DNA of 64,000 nucleotides from Delftia sp. PS-11 (GCF_029870285.1 NZ_JACSYA010000004.1:62001-126000); one strand, 5' to 3'. Positions 16,505-26,031 are shown, numbered from the stretch's first letter. A program made the numbers and translations. Notes: generated by a model not told the origin, from the sequence alone.

Positions 16505-18580
16505 TTAGGAGTCAGTGACAGTGTGAGCCGATTGCCGGGCCAGCCAGGCGCGCGCCTGGCTGGCGGGTAGAGGTCGGGCGACCAGATAGCCCTGGATCAT
16601 GCCGCAGCCGAGCCCGCGCAGCAGGGCCAGCTGTTCGTGGGTCTCCACGCCTTCGGCCACGATGTCCAGATGCAGGCTGTGGCCCATCTGCACGATGGCG
16701 GTGACGATGGCCGTGTCATCCGTGCTGGCCGGCACATCGGCGATGAAGGAGCGATCGATCTTGATCCGGTCGATGGGGTGGCGGCGCAGGCTGGCCAGCG
16801 AGGAATAGCCGGTGCCGAAGTCGTCCAGCGCCAGGCCCACGCCCAGCTGCCTGAGCGCCAGCAGGGTGTCGTGTACCGGGCCGCTGGTGTGCATCAGCGT
16901 GGATTCGGTCAGCTCGATGTGCAGCCAGCGTGCATCCAGGCCAGTGTCCTGCAGCACCTGGGCCACCTCTCGGGCCATGTCGCGCTGGCGGAATTCCAGT
17001 GCCGAGAGGTTGACGGCTATCGCCACCGGCGTCAGCCCCTCGTCCTGCCACTGCCGCATCTGGCGGCAGGCCTCGCGCAGCACCCAGCGGTCAATCGCTG
17101 AGATCAGGCCACGCGCCTCGGCAAAGCCGATGAATTCGCCCGGCAGCACCAGGCCGCGCTGCGGGTGGCGCCAGCGCACCAGGGCCTCGAAGCCTGCCAG
17201 CCGGCCATCGTCCGCGAAAGTCTGCGGCTGGTAGTGCAGTTCGAATTCGCCGTTTTCCAGGGCCTGGCGCAGCATCAGCTCCTGCGTCAGCAGGTCGGCA
17301 GCCCGGCTGGCGAGCAGCGGCGTGTAGAACTGCAGGTTGCGGCGGCCGCTGTCCTTGGCCAGCTGCAGCGCCGTCTCGGCATGGTTCATCAGCTCTTCGG
17401 GGCTCTGGCCGTCGCCAGGGAACATGGCGATGCCCATGCAGGGCGAGACCACCAGGTGCGTGCCCTCGATGCAGCACGGCGCCTCGATGGTGCGCTGCAA
17501 GTGGCTGGCCAGGCTATGCGCCGCCTGGGGGCAGGGGTTGTCGGTGAAGACGACCACGAACTCGTCGCCGCCCAGGCGCGCCACCAGATCGTGCGCCGGC
17601 ACGCTGGCGCGCAGGCGCTGCGCCACCTCGCACAGCAGCAGGTCGCCTGCGTGGTGCCCCAGCGATTCGTTGATGGTCTTGAAATGGTCGAGATCGATGC
17701 TCAGCACAGCCAGCGTGCGCTGGTGCAGCCCCGCCTGTGACAGCGCCTGGCGCAGCATCTGGTTCAGGCCCGCGCGGTTGGGCAACTGGGTCAGTTGGTC
17801 GTGGCGCGCCAGAAAATCCAGGCGCTCCTGCGCCTGGTGGCGCTGCGTGGTGTCGCGCACCAGCACGATGCGGTAGGGTCCGTCTTGCGACGGCATGGTC
17901 TTGGCCTCGACCTCCACGGGAATGCGGTGGCCGTCGCGGTGCAGTATGGCCGCGTCGAAGCGGTCCTCGCGTCCGCTGCGCATGTGCTGCAGCGCATAGA
18001 TGCGGAATTCCGGGCTGAGGTAATCGAGCACATGGCAGCCGATCAGCGTGCTGACCGCATGGCCGGTCAGGCGCGACAGGGCTTCGTTGCCGTCCAGGAT
18101 CAGCCCGTTGCGGTGCATGACAATCGCCTCGGTCGTGACCTCGGCGAACTTGCGCATGCGCTCCTCGCTGTCGCGCAGCTGCTGAGATGCGTAGTAATGG
18201 CGGCTGATGTCGGTGACCTGCACCACGGTGCCCTGCAGCACGCCGTCTTCGACATGCGGCAGCAGCAGGGTCTCGATGTGGCGTGGCGGCCCGTTCGGCT
18301 GGGGGACCGCGCGTTCATAGCGCACCTGCTCCCCGCGCAGCCCCCGCTCCACGTTGGACGCGATCAGTTGCCACGTCGCCTCTCCGACGATTTCCTGCAC
18401 CGTCTTGCCGATGGCATCGCCCGGCGCTATGCCAAAGTTGCGCGCGTAGTGGGCGTTGGCGAAGCGGCAGCGCCACGTATGCGCGTCAAAGTAGGCCAGC
18501 ATGGCGGGCGCTGTATCCGCGATCAGCTGCAGCAGAGCCTCACGGGGCCCTGGGTGTCGCGCTTCGATGTTCTCTGCCAT
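16505..18580 (-). CDS. PAS-PAS-GGDEF-EAL cyclic-di-GMP enzyme
   Basis: A 691-residue soluble protein with two PAS domains (about 15-120 and 140-255), a GGDEF domain (about 270-425) and an EAL domain (about 440-685). The cyclase site is intact (ARLGGDEF) but no RxxD inhibitory site precedes it. The phosphodiesterase residues are all present: FEALVRW, NLSALEF, ELTES, DDFGTGYSS, KIDRSFI and EGVET. It could both make and break c-di-GMP depending on the PAS signal. The ATG at 18580 has a GAGGGAA site. Confidence 0.93.
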   Translation of the reverse strand: MAENIEARHPGPREALLQLIADTAPAMLAYFDAHTWRCRFANAHYARNFGIAPGDAIGKTVQEIVGEATWQLIASNVERGLRGEQVRYERAVPQPNGPPRHIETLLLPHVEDGVLQGTVVQVTDISRHYYASQQLRDSEERMRKFAEVTTEAIVMHRNGLILDGNEALSRLTGHAVSTLIGCHVLDYLSPEFRIYALQHMRSGREDRFDAAILHRDGHRIPVEVEAKTMPSQDGPYRIVLVRDTTQRHQAQERLDFLARHDQLTQLPNRAGLNQMLRQALSQAGLHQRTLAVLSIDLDHFKTINESLGHHAGDLLLCEVAQRLRASVPAHDLVARLGGDEFVVVFTDNPCPQAAHSLASHLQRTIEAPCCIEGTHLVVSPCMGIAMFPGDGQSPEELMNHAETALQLAKDSGRRNLQFYTPLLASRAADLLTQELMLRQALENGEFELHYQPQTFADDGRLAGFEALVRWRHPQRGLVLPGEFIGFAEARGLISAIDRWVLREACRQMRQWQDEGLTPVAIAVNLSALEFRQRDMAREVAQVLQDTGLDARWLHIELTESTLMHTSGPVHDTLLALRQLGVGLALDDFGTGYSSLASLRRHPIDRIKIDRSFIADVPASTDDTAIVTAIVQMGHSLHLDIVAEGVETHEQLALLRGLGCGMIQGYLVARPLPASQARAWLARQSAHTVTDS

Positions 18581-18671
18581 GCATTTCCCTCGCAGAGACT
18601 CTTTATAGCTGATTCGCCCTGCTTTTAACAGCGTCAGACGGGGTGAGCGTGCACTGACACGGACATGCCAC

Positions 18672-18697
18672 AAAAAAGCCTTCCCATCAGGGAAGGC
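18672..18697 (-). terminator. Rho-independent terminator of the GlcG-like gene
   Basis: On the minus strand: GCCTTCCC, loop TGAT, GGGAAGGC, then six T. It starts 32 bases after the stop of the upstream gene. Confidence 0.88.
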
Positions 18698-18728
18698 CTG
18701 TGCTGTGGCGGGTGCCGGGAGGCGGCAC

Positions 18729-19232
18729 TTACCTGAGCAGTTCCTGGACCTGCGCCAGCGCAGTCTGGGCGCATTTGTCGTCGAGGTGCCCGCCCGGCGC
18801 GCCGCCGATGCCCACCGCGCCGATCACCTCGCTGCCCGCCTTCACCGGCAGGCCGCCACCCAGCAGCAGGTAGCCGGGGATGTTCACCAGATTGGCCGCA
18901 CCCGGATTCTTTTGCGCGCCCTCCATGATGGCCAGCGTGCTGTTCTTGGCCGAGGCGGCGGTGTAGGCCTTCAGACGGCTGGCCTCCAGCGTGTGCGGGC
19001 CGGCGTTGTCGGCGCGCTGCACGGCGCGCACGGTGCCGGCACGGTCCACGACCGTCGCGGTGACGGCATAGCCATCGGCCGCACAGGCCGCCACGCTGCG
19101 CGCGGCAATCTGGTTGGCCAGCTCCAGCGACATGTTCTTTTCGGTGCGCACGGCATCGGCCTGGGCGGCGGTGGCGATCAGGCCCAGGGCCAGGCAGGCG
19201 ATGCGGGTCAGGGGCAGGGGGCGGCGTTGCAT
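18729..19232 (-). CDS. Exported GlcG/HbpS-like (DUF336) protein
   Basis: A 167-residue protein with a signal peptide (ACLALGLIATAAQADA) and a PF03928 domain, the fold of heme-binding HbpS and GlcG. Typical blocks are GYAVTATVVDRAGTVRAV and IPGYLLLGGGLPVK, ending with AVGIGGAPGGHLDDKCA. The role is unproven. In other proteobacteria such exported proteins often lie next to quinoprotein alcohol dehydrogenase genes and FixJ-type regulators, and here a kinase/regulator pair is directly upstream. TGGAGA precedes the ATG at 19232. Confidence 0.88.
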   Translation of the reverse strand: MQRRPLPLTRIACLALGLIATAAQADAVRTEKNMSLELANQIAARSVAACAADGYAVTATVVDRAGTVRAVQRADNAGPHTLEASRLKAYTAASAKNSTLAIMEGAQKNPGAANLVNIPGYLLLGGGLPVKAGSEVIGAVGIGGAPGGHLDDKCAQTALAQVQELLR

Positions 19233-19349
19233 GGTTTTCTCCAGGACAATCTTGGAAGCAAAAGCCCGGAGCACCATGCCCCGGACGCATGCATGCACTG
19301 TAGAAAACGCCGGCCCTGCGCACCATTCGGACGGCTACGCGCGGCGCTG

Positions 19350-19361
19350 CGTAGAAATACG
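19350..19361. promoter_or_regulatory. CGTA-N4-TACG palindrome upstream of GlcG-like gene
   Basis: CGTAGAAATACG lies in the 149-bp spacer between the response regulator stop and the GlcG-like start, 118 bp before the latter. Its position and symmetry suit a binding site for the adjacent LuxR/FixJ-type regulator. No other copy was compared, so this remains a candidate. Confidence 0.35.
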
Positions 19362-19381
19362 GAGTCTTTGGGCGGCCTTGG

Positions 19382-20023
19382 TCAGCCGCCGCCTGCGGCA
19401 TCCGCCAGACGCGCGTAGCGGCGGATGAGCTGGGCCAGGCTGGGCGCCTCCAGCTTGGCGAACAGGTTGGCGCGGTGCGTCTCCACCGTGCGCGGCGACA
19501 GGTCCAGGCTGCGGCCGATCTCCTTGTTGGTCAGCCCCTGCACGATCAGCGCCAGCACCTCGCGCTCGCGCACCGACAGCTGGGCAAAGCGCTGGTGCGC
19601 ATCGCGGTCGCCCTGCTGGCGTTCGCGCGATTGCACATGCTGGCGCACGGCGCCCTGCAGCGCCTCGATCAGCACCTCGTCATCCACCGGCTTTTCGAGA
19701 AACTCCGCAGCGCCGGCCTTGAAGGCGCGCCGGCACATGTCCACCGTGCCATGGCCCGTGAGCATGATCACCGGCAGGTCCACGCCGTCCTCCATCAGAC
19801 GTGCCAGCAGGGCCAGTCCGCCCATGCCCGGCATGCGCACATCGAGCACGATGGCCCCGACGCTGTGGCGCTCGAACTGCGCCAGGAACTGCAGCGGATC
19901 GGCCCAGCACTGCACCCGCAGGCCAACAGTGCCGATCAGCAGCGCCAGGCTCTCGCGCACGGCGTCGTCGTCATCGACCAGATGGATCAGCGGGGACAGC
20001 TCTTGTGCGGGGGCGTTGTACAT
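19382..20023 (-). CDS. FixJ/NarL-type response regulator
   Basis: A 213-residue regulator with a receiver domain (about 10-125; phospho-acceptor D61 in IVLDVRMPG) and a LuxR-type helix-turn-helix (about 145-205, with LSVREREVLALIVQGLTNK and SPRTVETHRANLF). The ATG at 20023 has a GCAGGA site; an ATG five codons earlier is possible. The frame starts 18 bases after the histidine kinase stop, so the two are one unit and surely partners. Confidence 0.93.
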   Translation of the reverse strand: MYNAPAQELSPLIHLVDDDDAVRESLALLIGTVGLRVQCWADPLQFLAQFERHSVGAIVLDVRMPGMGGLALLARLMEDGVDLPVIMLTGHGTVDMCRRAFKAGAAEFLEKPVDDEVLIEALQGAVRQHVQSRERQQGDRDAHQRFAQLSVREREVLALIVQGLTNKEIGRSLDLSPRTVETHRANLFAKLEAPSLAQLIRRYARLADAAGGG

Positions 20024-20040
20024 GGTCCTGCAATCCATTC

Positions 20041-21540
20041 TCAAGGGGCGGGCTGCGCCAGGGGCAGCCGCAGCGCGAAGCAGGCGCCGCTGCCCGGGGC
20101 CGGGGAAGGCTCCAGAGCCAGGCTGGCGCCCATGGACTCGGCCAGGCTCTGGCTCAGCGTCAGCCCCAGGCCCAGCCCCTGGGCGCGGCCTGTGGCAAAG
20201 GGGGTGAACAGGCGCTGGCGCATCTCGGGCGCCACGCCGGGGCCGCTGTCCTGCACGGCAATGCGCAGACCGGCGCCGCCATGCGCCAGCGCCACCAGCA
20301 GGTGGCGCTGTGCGGGCGGCTGGTCATCCATCGCCTGCAGCGCATTGATCAGCAGGTTGTGCAGAATCTGCTGCACGGCCACGGGATCGGCCTGCGCAGC
20401 GGGCAGGTCGGCTGCGGCCTGCACTTGCACCTGGACCTGGCGCCGGCGCAACTCCGGCTCCAGCAGGTGCAGTGCTTCTGCCACGGCCTGTGCTGTGTCC
20501 AGGGCCTGCTCCTGCGGCGCCAGCCCTGGACGCTCCACCAGACGGCGCAGCCGCCCCACCACGGACGCCGCGCGCTTGGCCTGCTCGGCCGCCTGGGTCA
20601 TGGCCTGGCGCGCTGCGTCCAGCTCGGGCGGCTCCTCTGCCAGCAGCCGGCGCGCGGCCTGGCTGCTGGACAGCACCGCCGTCAGCGGCTGATTGAGTTC
20701 ATGCGCCATGCCAGCGGCCAGTTCCCCCAGGGTATTGAGCCGCGCCACCTGGCCCAGCTGCAGCAATTGCTCGGCCCGGCGACGGGCCACGCGCTGGCGC
20801 AGCAGCGTGCGCAGCGCCGCCAGCAGCAGTGCGCTGCCCAGCGCCCAGCCCAGCATGGCGCCCCAGGGCAGCACCGAGGCATCCAGCGTCTGGCGCAGGT
20901 GCAGCACCAGCGGCTGGCTGGGCGAGGCCAGCGTCTTGCCGGCCTGCCAGGACCAGCGGCTCCAGCGCGGCCAGCCCGGCTGCGGCGCGGCGCCTTCCTG
21001 GATCACGAACACCTGGCTGCCCAGCGCCAGCCAGGCGCGCACCGGGCTGGTGGCCGGCGGCAGCGGCCATTCGTCGGCCGGGATGGTGGCACGCAGGTCC
21101 AGCGCCAGCGCATGGCTGGCCGGCACCCCGGCCTGTACCAGGAACAGGCGGCCCGGTGCCAGCGCGGCCAGCGCCAGCTCGGCATGGCCGCTGGCCTGGG
21201 AGCGGCGCTCCGCCTCGGCCATGCCGGGCGGCCAGTGCGCGGGCCATGCCTTGCCCGTGGCGGCATCGCGGCTGGCGGCATCCAGCACCTGGGGATACAG
21301 GCGCTGCAGCGGTTTCCAGGAGTCCTGCGCGGGCTGGCGCGGCTGCAGCAGCGCCAGCGTGTCCAGAATGGCATCGTGCTGCACCATGCGCTGGCTCAGC
21401 AGGCGGTGGGCGATGCGCGCATCGGTGTCGAACACCTCGCGCAGCGCCCGCAGGCGCTCGTGCGCCAGCCAGGCCGCGCCGCAGCCCGCAGCCACGGCCC
21501 AGGCCAGCACCCACCATGCCGCACGCTGCCACCAGTTCAT
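20041..21540 (-). CDS. Membrane sensor histidine kinase (DctB-like)
   Basis: A 499-residue kinase with an N-terminal membrane helix (about 8-27), a periplasmic sensory region (about 30-222) and a second helix (about 224-245). The dimerisation domain carries H280 in GMAHELNQPL. The ATP-binding domain has HNLLINALQAM (N box), DSGPGV (G1) and GLGLGLTL (G2). The HELNQPL form is typical of kinases paired with FixJ- or NtrC-type regulators. The ligand is unknown; the periplasmic part has no domain that I recognise. Confidence 0.92.
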   Translation of the reverse strand: MNWWQRAAWWVLAWAVAAGCGAAWLAHERLRALREVFDTDARIAHRLLSQRMVQHDAILDTLALLQPRQPAQDSWKPLQRLYPQVLDAASRDAATGKAWPAHWPPGMAEAERRSQASGHAELALAALAPGRLFLVQAGVPASHALALDLRATIPADEWPLPPATSPVRAWLALGSQVFVIQEGAAPQPGWPRWSRWSWQAGKTLASPSQPLVLHLRQTLDASVLPWGAMLGWALGSALLLAALRTLLRQRVARRRAEQLLQLGQVARLNTLGELAAGMAHELNQPLTAVLSSSQAARRLLAEEPPELDAARQAMTQAAEQAKRAASVVGRLRRLVERPGLAPQEQALDTAQAVAEALHLLEPELRRRQVQVQVQAAADLPAAQADPVAVQQILHNLLINALQAMDDQPPAQRHLLVALAHGGAGLRIAVQDSGPGVAPEMRQRLFTPFATGRAQGLGLGLTLSQSLAESMGASLALEPSPAPGSGACFALRLPLAQPAP

Positions 21541-21614
21541 GGCGCGGATTCTGGCACGGGACGCAGCCGTTGCAGTGGTCTAATTCCTGCCAACCACGAT
21601 CCATCGACTGTCTT

Positions 21615-22589
21615 ATGCCCGATACCCGCTTTGCGTCTGTTTCCGAATGGATGACGCCTCACCGGCTGCTGCGCATCTCCGTGGTGGTCGCCTTGCTGAC
21701 CATCGTGCTCAAGACCCTGGCCTGGTGGCTGACCGGCTCGGTCGGCCTGCTGTCGGATGCGCTCGAATCCTTTGTCAATCTGGCGGGCGCCATCTTCGCG
21801 CTGGCCATGGTCACCATTGCCAAGCGGCCCGCCGACACCGACCACCCCTACGGCCACTACAAGGCAGAGTATTTTTCCGCAGGCTTCGAGGGCATCCTCG
21901 TCATCGGCGCCAGCCTGGCCATCGCCTGGGCGGCCGCCGCACGGCTGTGGGACCCGCAGCCGCTGGAGCAACTGGGCTGGGGGCTGGGGCTGTCCGTGCT
22001 CAGCTCCGCACTCAACGGGCTGCTGGCCGTGGCCATGCTGCGCTCGGCGCGCCAGCACCGCTCCATGGCGCTGGAAGGCGATGCCCGCCACCTGCTCACC
22101 GACGTCTGGACCTCGGCCGGCGTCGTCATCGGCCTGCTGGCCGCCTTCCTGACCGGCTGGCTGTGGCTGGACGCGGCCGTGGCCATTGCGGTGGCCTGCC
22201 ACATCTGCCTGCAGGGCGCGCAGCTGGTATGGCAATCCTCCCAGGGCCTGATGGACCAGGCACTCGACGCACCCGAGCGCCTGCGCATCGACACCATACT
22301 CGACCGCCATGCGCAGCAGGCGCCCGGCGTGGCCTTTGACAACATCTCCAGCCGCAAGGCCGGCGAGCGCAGCTTCATCGACCTGCACATGCATGTGCCC
22401 GGCGACTGGAGCGTGGCCCGCGCCGCGCAGCTGCGCACCGGCATCGAAGCCGAACTGCTGCAGGCCGTGCCCGGCCTGTACGCACGCATCGAACTGCTGC
22501 CCCAGGGCATGCAGACCGCCATGGAAGCCGCCATGCAGGCAGCGCACCCGGCGGACACCGAATCCACTGCCACCCCACAGAAACCATGA
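21615..22589 (+). CDS. Cation diffusion facilitator (metal efflux)
   Basis: A 324-residue CDF transporter with about six membrane helices (about 20-210) and a cytoplasmic C-terminal domain. Metal-site segments are [14 protein letters not shown] in helix 2 and [11 protein letters not shown] in helix 5 (HxxxD). The helix 2-3 loop has [15 protein letters not shown], typical of the family. It exports divalent metals by proton antiport; Zn, Fe or Mn cannot be told apart here. The stop overlaps the dtd start (ATGA). Confidence 0.93.
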   Translation: MPDTRFASVSEWMTPHRLLRISVVVALLTIVLKTLAWWLTGSVGLLSDALESFVNLAGAIFALAMVTIAKRPADTDHPYGHYKAEYFSAGFEGILVIGASLAIAWAAAARLWDPQPLEQLGWGLGLSVLSSALNGLLAVAMLRSARQHRSMALEGDARHLLTDVWTSAGVVIGLLAAFLTGWLWLDAAVAIAVACHICLQGAQLVWQSSQGLMDQALDAPERLRIDTILDRHAQQAPGVAFDNISSRKAGERSFIDLHMHVPGDWSVARAAQLRTGIEAELLQAVPGLYARIELLPQGMQTAMEAAMQAAHPADTESTATPQKP

Positions 22590-23065
22590 TCAGCATCCTG
22601 CAGCGCGTCAAGCATGCGCGCGTCGAAATCGACAACCAGACCGCCGGCAGCATCGGCCCGGGCCTGCTGGCCCTGGTCTGCGCCGAACGCGGCGACACCG
22701 AAGCCGAGGCCGACAAGCTGCTGGCCAAGATGCTCAAGCTGCGCATCTTTGCCGACGATGCCGGCAAGATGAACCGCAGCGTCCAGGACCTCGACGGGCA
22801 GGGCGCCTGCGGCGGCCTGCTCATCGTCAGCCAGTTCACGCTGGCCGCCGACGCCAGCGGCGGCAACCGCCCCAGCTTCACGCGCGCCGCGCCGCCTGCC
22901 GAGGGCGAGCGCCTCTACGACTACTTCGTGCAGCGCGCGCGCGCCCTGCACCCCGACGTGGCCACAGGCCGTTTCGGCGCCGACATGCAGGTCCACCTGC
23001 TCAATGACGGGCCCGTGACCATCCCGCTGTCCATCGCGCCGCAGCAGGTACCGATCCTGGCGTGA
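22586..23065 (+). CDS. dtd: D-aminoacyl-tRNA deacylase
   Basis: A 159-residue proofreading enzyme that frees D-amino acids, and glycine from tRNA-Ala, from mischarged tRNA. Both diagnostic motifs are present: SQFTLAAD and NDGPVT (the Gly-cisPro motif is in GPVT). The start overlaps the CDF stop by 4 bases. Length is a little above the usual 145 because of an acidic insert near residues 37-45. Confidence 0.96.
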   Translation: MISILQRVKHARVEIDNQTAGSIGPGLLALVCAERGDTEAEADKLLAKMLKLRIFADDAGKMNRSVQDLDGQGACGGLLIVSQFTLAADASGGNRPSFTRAAPPAEGERLYDYFVQRARALHPDVATGRFGADMQVHLLNDGPVTIPLSIAPQQVPILA

Positions 23066-23138
23066 TGTGTGAATGCCGCTCGCCCGGCGCAGTGCGGCGA
23101 GGCCGTATGCTTGCGCTCCGTACACCCTTTGTCAGACC

Positions 23139-24926
23139 ATGAAGAACCATCCCTTCAAAGCCTGCACCCTGGCCCTTGCCACAAGCATCGCCCTGGCGTG
23201 GTGCGGCGTGGCCGGCGCCGACAGCCTCCAAAAGCCCGCACTGGACGCGCTGGCCCAGGCCCAGCCATCTCCCGCCGACTTCGCCAGCTTCCTGCAGAAC
23301 GCGGCCGCAGCCCAGCCCGCCATCGCCCAGGCCGTGCAGCGCCATGCCGCAGGCCAACCGCTGGCAGGCGAAGACCTGATCCACATCGCCCGCCTGCTGG
23401 GCCTGTACACCCGGCTCACGCAGGAGCATGCCGTGCTCGCCAGCCTGGAGCGCATGGTCGCCCTGCCCACCGTGCGCGACCCCAAAACGCCTCCCCATGA
23501 AAGCCCCGCCATCGTTGCTTTCGGGGAACTCGTCGAAGGCATGGCCCGCGACTTCGGCCTGCGTTACCGCAACGTGGACAACCGCATCTTCGAAGTCACG
23601 CTGCCCGCGAACGTGGCCAACGCTGCCGGCGCTGCCGGCGCTGCAGGCGCCGAAGAATTCGGCATCCTCACCCATGCCGATGTCGTGCCCGCCGTCCCTG
23701 CCGAATGGGTGCTGGACGGCCAGGCCATCCCTCCCTTCAGGCTCACCCGCGTGGGCGACCGGCTCTACGGACGCGGCGCCATCGACGACAAAGGCTCCAT
23801 CGCCACCGTGCTCTTCGCCATGAAGGCCGTCAAGGACAGCGGCCTGCCGCTGGCGCGGGGCATACGGCTCATGATCGAGACCACCGAGGAAACCGGCGGC
23901 GACGCCATGAAGTACTACCAGGGCAAGGCCACGCTGCCGGCCTACAACATCGTGCTCGACAGCAAATACCCCGCCGTCGTTGCCGAAAAAGGATCGGGCG
24001 CGCTCAAGGCCTCGTTCGCCCAGGTCCGTACCGATCCGGCCCTTCCGGCCATCACCGCCATGTCCGGCGCGGCTTCGGCCAATGCCATCGCCCAGACGGC
24101 CACGGCCACCATCACCGCCACGGACGAAGCCGCCCTTGCCGCCATCGCAGCGCGCCTGCACGCCGCCCGGCAGGGATTTGCCGACCGCTATGCGGGCGAG
24201 GGCGGACCGTTCGCCATCGACATCCAGCGCAGCGGCGGCGCCGTCACCGTCAAGGTCACGGGCACCTCGGCCCATGGCTCGCGCCCCGAGGAAGGCGTCA
24301 ACCCCGTGCCGCGCCTGACCCTGTTCCTGCAGCAGGTGCTCATGCCCTTCGACGGCCCGTCCCTGCTCCAGCCCAACGCCTACAGCCATGCCCTGCGCTA
24401 CATCAACGGCGCCTTCGGCCTCGACTACTTCGGCAACCAGCTGGGCGTGGCCTACGCCGACGACTTCATGGGCCCGCTGACCCTGTCGCCCAACCTCATC
24501 CAGACGGTGGACGCGCGGCTGGAAGTCACCACCAACGTGCGCATGCCGCGCGGCAAGACCCCCGAGCAGCTGCGCGCCGAGATCGAGCAGCGCCTGGCCC
24601 GCTGGAGCGAAGCCGCCAAGGTGCCCATGACCGTGCACTACACCCAGGGCAACTGGATGGCGCGCGACCCCCAGGGCGCATGGCTGGCCACCCTGCTGAA
24701 CATCTTCGGCGACACCACAGGCCTGGACGCCCGGCCCGTGCCCACGGCCGGCAGCACCACCGCCAAGCTCATGCCCAACGCCATCAACTTCGGCCCCGCC
24801 ATGCCCGGCAAGAAGTACACGGCGCACAACGCGCTCGAATACAAGGAACTGCCCGACCTGCGCGCCGATATGCAGATGTTCACGGAAATGCTGGTGCGTA
24901 TTGGCAATCTTGCGCAAATGCAGTGA
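23139..24926 (+). CDS. Secreted M20-family dipeptidase
   Basis: A 595-residue zinc peptidase with a signal peptide ending near CGVAGA-DS. The metal ligands of the M20 family are visible: GILTHADVVPA, GRGAIDDKGS, TTEETGG, LDSKYP and SAHGSRPEEG. The length and the lid insertion resemble PepV-like dipeptidases, here with an export signal, so it probably cleaves peptides in the periplasm. The spacer before the ATG has no strong ribosome-binding site. Confidence 0.9.
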   Translation: MKNHPFKACTLALATSIALAWCGVAGADSLQKPALDALAQAQPSPADFASFLQNAAAAQPAIAQAVQRHAAGQPLAGEDLIHIARLLGLYTRLTQEHAVLASLERMVALPTVRDPKTPPHESPAIVAFGELVEGMARDFGLRYRNVDNRIFEVTLPANVANAAGAAGAAGAEEFGILTHADVVPAVPAEWVLDGQAIPPFRLTRVGDRLYGRGAIDDKGSIATVLFAMKAVKDSGLPLARGIRLMIETTEETGGDAMKYYQGKATLPAYNIVLDSKYPAVVAEKGSGALKASFAQVRTDPALPAITAMSGAASANAIAQTATATITATDEAALAAIAARLHAARQGFADRYAGEGGPFAIDIQRSGGAVTVKVTGTSAHGSRPEEGVNPVPRLTLFLQQVLMPFDGPSLLQPNAYSHALRYINGAFGLDYFGNQLGVAYADDFMGPLTLSPNLIQTVDARLEVTTNVRMPRGKTPEQLRAEIEQRLARWSEAAKVPMTVHYTQGNWMARDPQGAWLATLLNIFGDTTGLDARPVPTAGSTTAKLMPNAINFGPAMPGKKYTAHNALEYKELPDLRADMQMFTEMLVRIGNLAQMQ

Positions 24927-25115
24927 TTGCCTGCGCTGACAGTAAAACCGCAAAGCGCCTTGCGTGAGCAAGGCGCGGCTAGCCTTCAGGCTAGCCCGTC
25001 GATGATCTGGCCTGCCAGCGCGGCATAGAACAACAATCCGATCATCGACTGGCGCGTTACCGTGATGACCCGCTTGCGAGCAAGGTAGCAAGGTGTGAGT
25101 GCAATGCACATGTCT
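24927..25115. other. Palindrome-dense spacer between convergent genes
   Basis: This 189-bp spacer holds four inverted repeats in a row. GCGCCTTGC-gtga-GCAAGGCGC is at 24955-24976, and two GGCTAGCC palindromes at 24977-24984 and 24989-24996 pair with each other. GTCGATGATC (24998-25007) pairs with GATCATCGAC (25040-25049), and CTTGCGAGCAAG is at 25073-25084. The outer hairpins may end transcription from both sides, but the density exceeds a simple terminator. No coding frame is supported. Confidence 0.8.
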
Positions 25116-25874
25116 TTACTGCCGCCAGAAAAACACCCCCGCCATCACCAGCCCCGTCAGCACGATGCCCGCGCGCAGCCATTCGGGCGGGATGCGGCGT
25201 GCCAGGCGTGCGCCGCCATAGCCGCCGGCCGTGGCGGCGACCATCATGACCATGGCCTGCTGCCATTGCACCACGCCGCCTGCGGCGTAGATGGCGACGG
25301 CAATGGTGGTGAGCAGCGCGGAGACCAGATTTTTCATGCCGTTCATGGCGTGCAGCCGGGTCTGGCCCAGCAGGCTGAACAGTGCCAGCAGCAAAATCCC
25401 CAGGCCGCCGTTGAAGTAGCCGCCGTAGAAGGACACGGCCAGCATGCCGGCGCCGGCTTTCAGGGACGAGGCATGGGCTGCCGGGGCCTCGGTGCCGCGC
25501 GAGGCCCAGCGGCGCAGCTGGGGCGCAAACGCGAACATGGCCGTGGCCGCCAGCAGCAGCCAGGGCACGACCTTGCGAAACAGGTGGTCGGGGGTGAACA
25601 GCAGCAGGGCAGCGCCCAGCGAGCCGCCGAGCAGCGACAGCGCGACCACGCTGCGCATGCCCAGGCCGGGCGGCGGCTCCATGTCGTGCCTGAAGCCCCA
25701 GGCTCCGGCCATGTAGCCGGGCAGCAGGGCGACGGTGCCGGTGGCATTGGCCGCCACGGGCGGCACGCCCGTGAAGACCAGCGCAGGCAGGGTCAGAAAG
25801 CTGCCGCCACCGGCGACGGCATTGAGCGCGCCAGCCACGAAAGCGGCGGCCATGAGCAGGGCGATGTCCCACAT
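25116..25874 (-). CDS. TSUP (TauE/SafE) family permease
   Basis: A 252-residue protein with seven to eight membrane helices. The N-terminal GALNAVAGGGSFLTLPAL and mid-protein SFYGGYFNGGLGILLLAL blocks are the internal repeats of the TSUP family, which export or import sulfite, sulfonates or organosulfur acids. No sulfur genes are nearby, so the substrate is unknown. A strong AGGAGGAGA site precedes the ATG at 25874. Confidence 0.93.
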   Translation of the reverse strand: MWDIALLMAAAFVAGALNAVAGGGSFLTLPALVFTGVPPVAANATGTVALLPGYMAGAWGFRHDMEPPPGLGMRSVVALSLLGGSLGAALLLFTPDHLFRKVVPWLLLAATAMFAFAPQLRRWASRGTEAPAAHASSLKAGAGMLAVSFYGGYFNGGLGILLLALFSLLGQTRLHAMNGMKNLVSALLTTIAVAIYAAGGVVQWQQAMVMMVAATAGGYGGARLARRIPPEWLRAGIVLTGLVMAGVFFWRQ

Positions 25875-26031
25875 GGGTATGTCTCCTCCTGGTGCACCGC
25901 CGCATGTGGCGCGCGGCCGTGCCTTGTTTTGGCGGGCAGGTGCCGCCTGTGTTGGCTGGCGCCGATCTTAGTGTCAGGAGGGGGTGCGCAATGTCATGGC
26001 TGTTTTGCGCAAAAGTGCCGGCTGGTATTTA

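Noticed and set aside
13743..16508. A 921-codon open frame on the plus strand across the GGDEF and amn genes
   Set aside because: It is antisense to two well-supported genes, rich in His/Gln/Arg/Ala as expected for the reverse frame of GC-rich coding DNA, and has no domain.
23001..25109. A 702-codon open frame on the minus strand over the M20 peptidase gene
   Set aside because: It is an antisense shadow with a Gly/Val/His-rich composition, and it runs through the palindromic spacer. The plus-strand peptidase has all its metal motifs.
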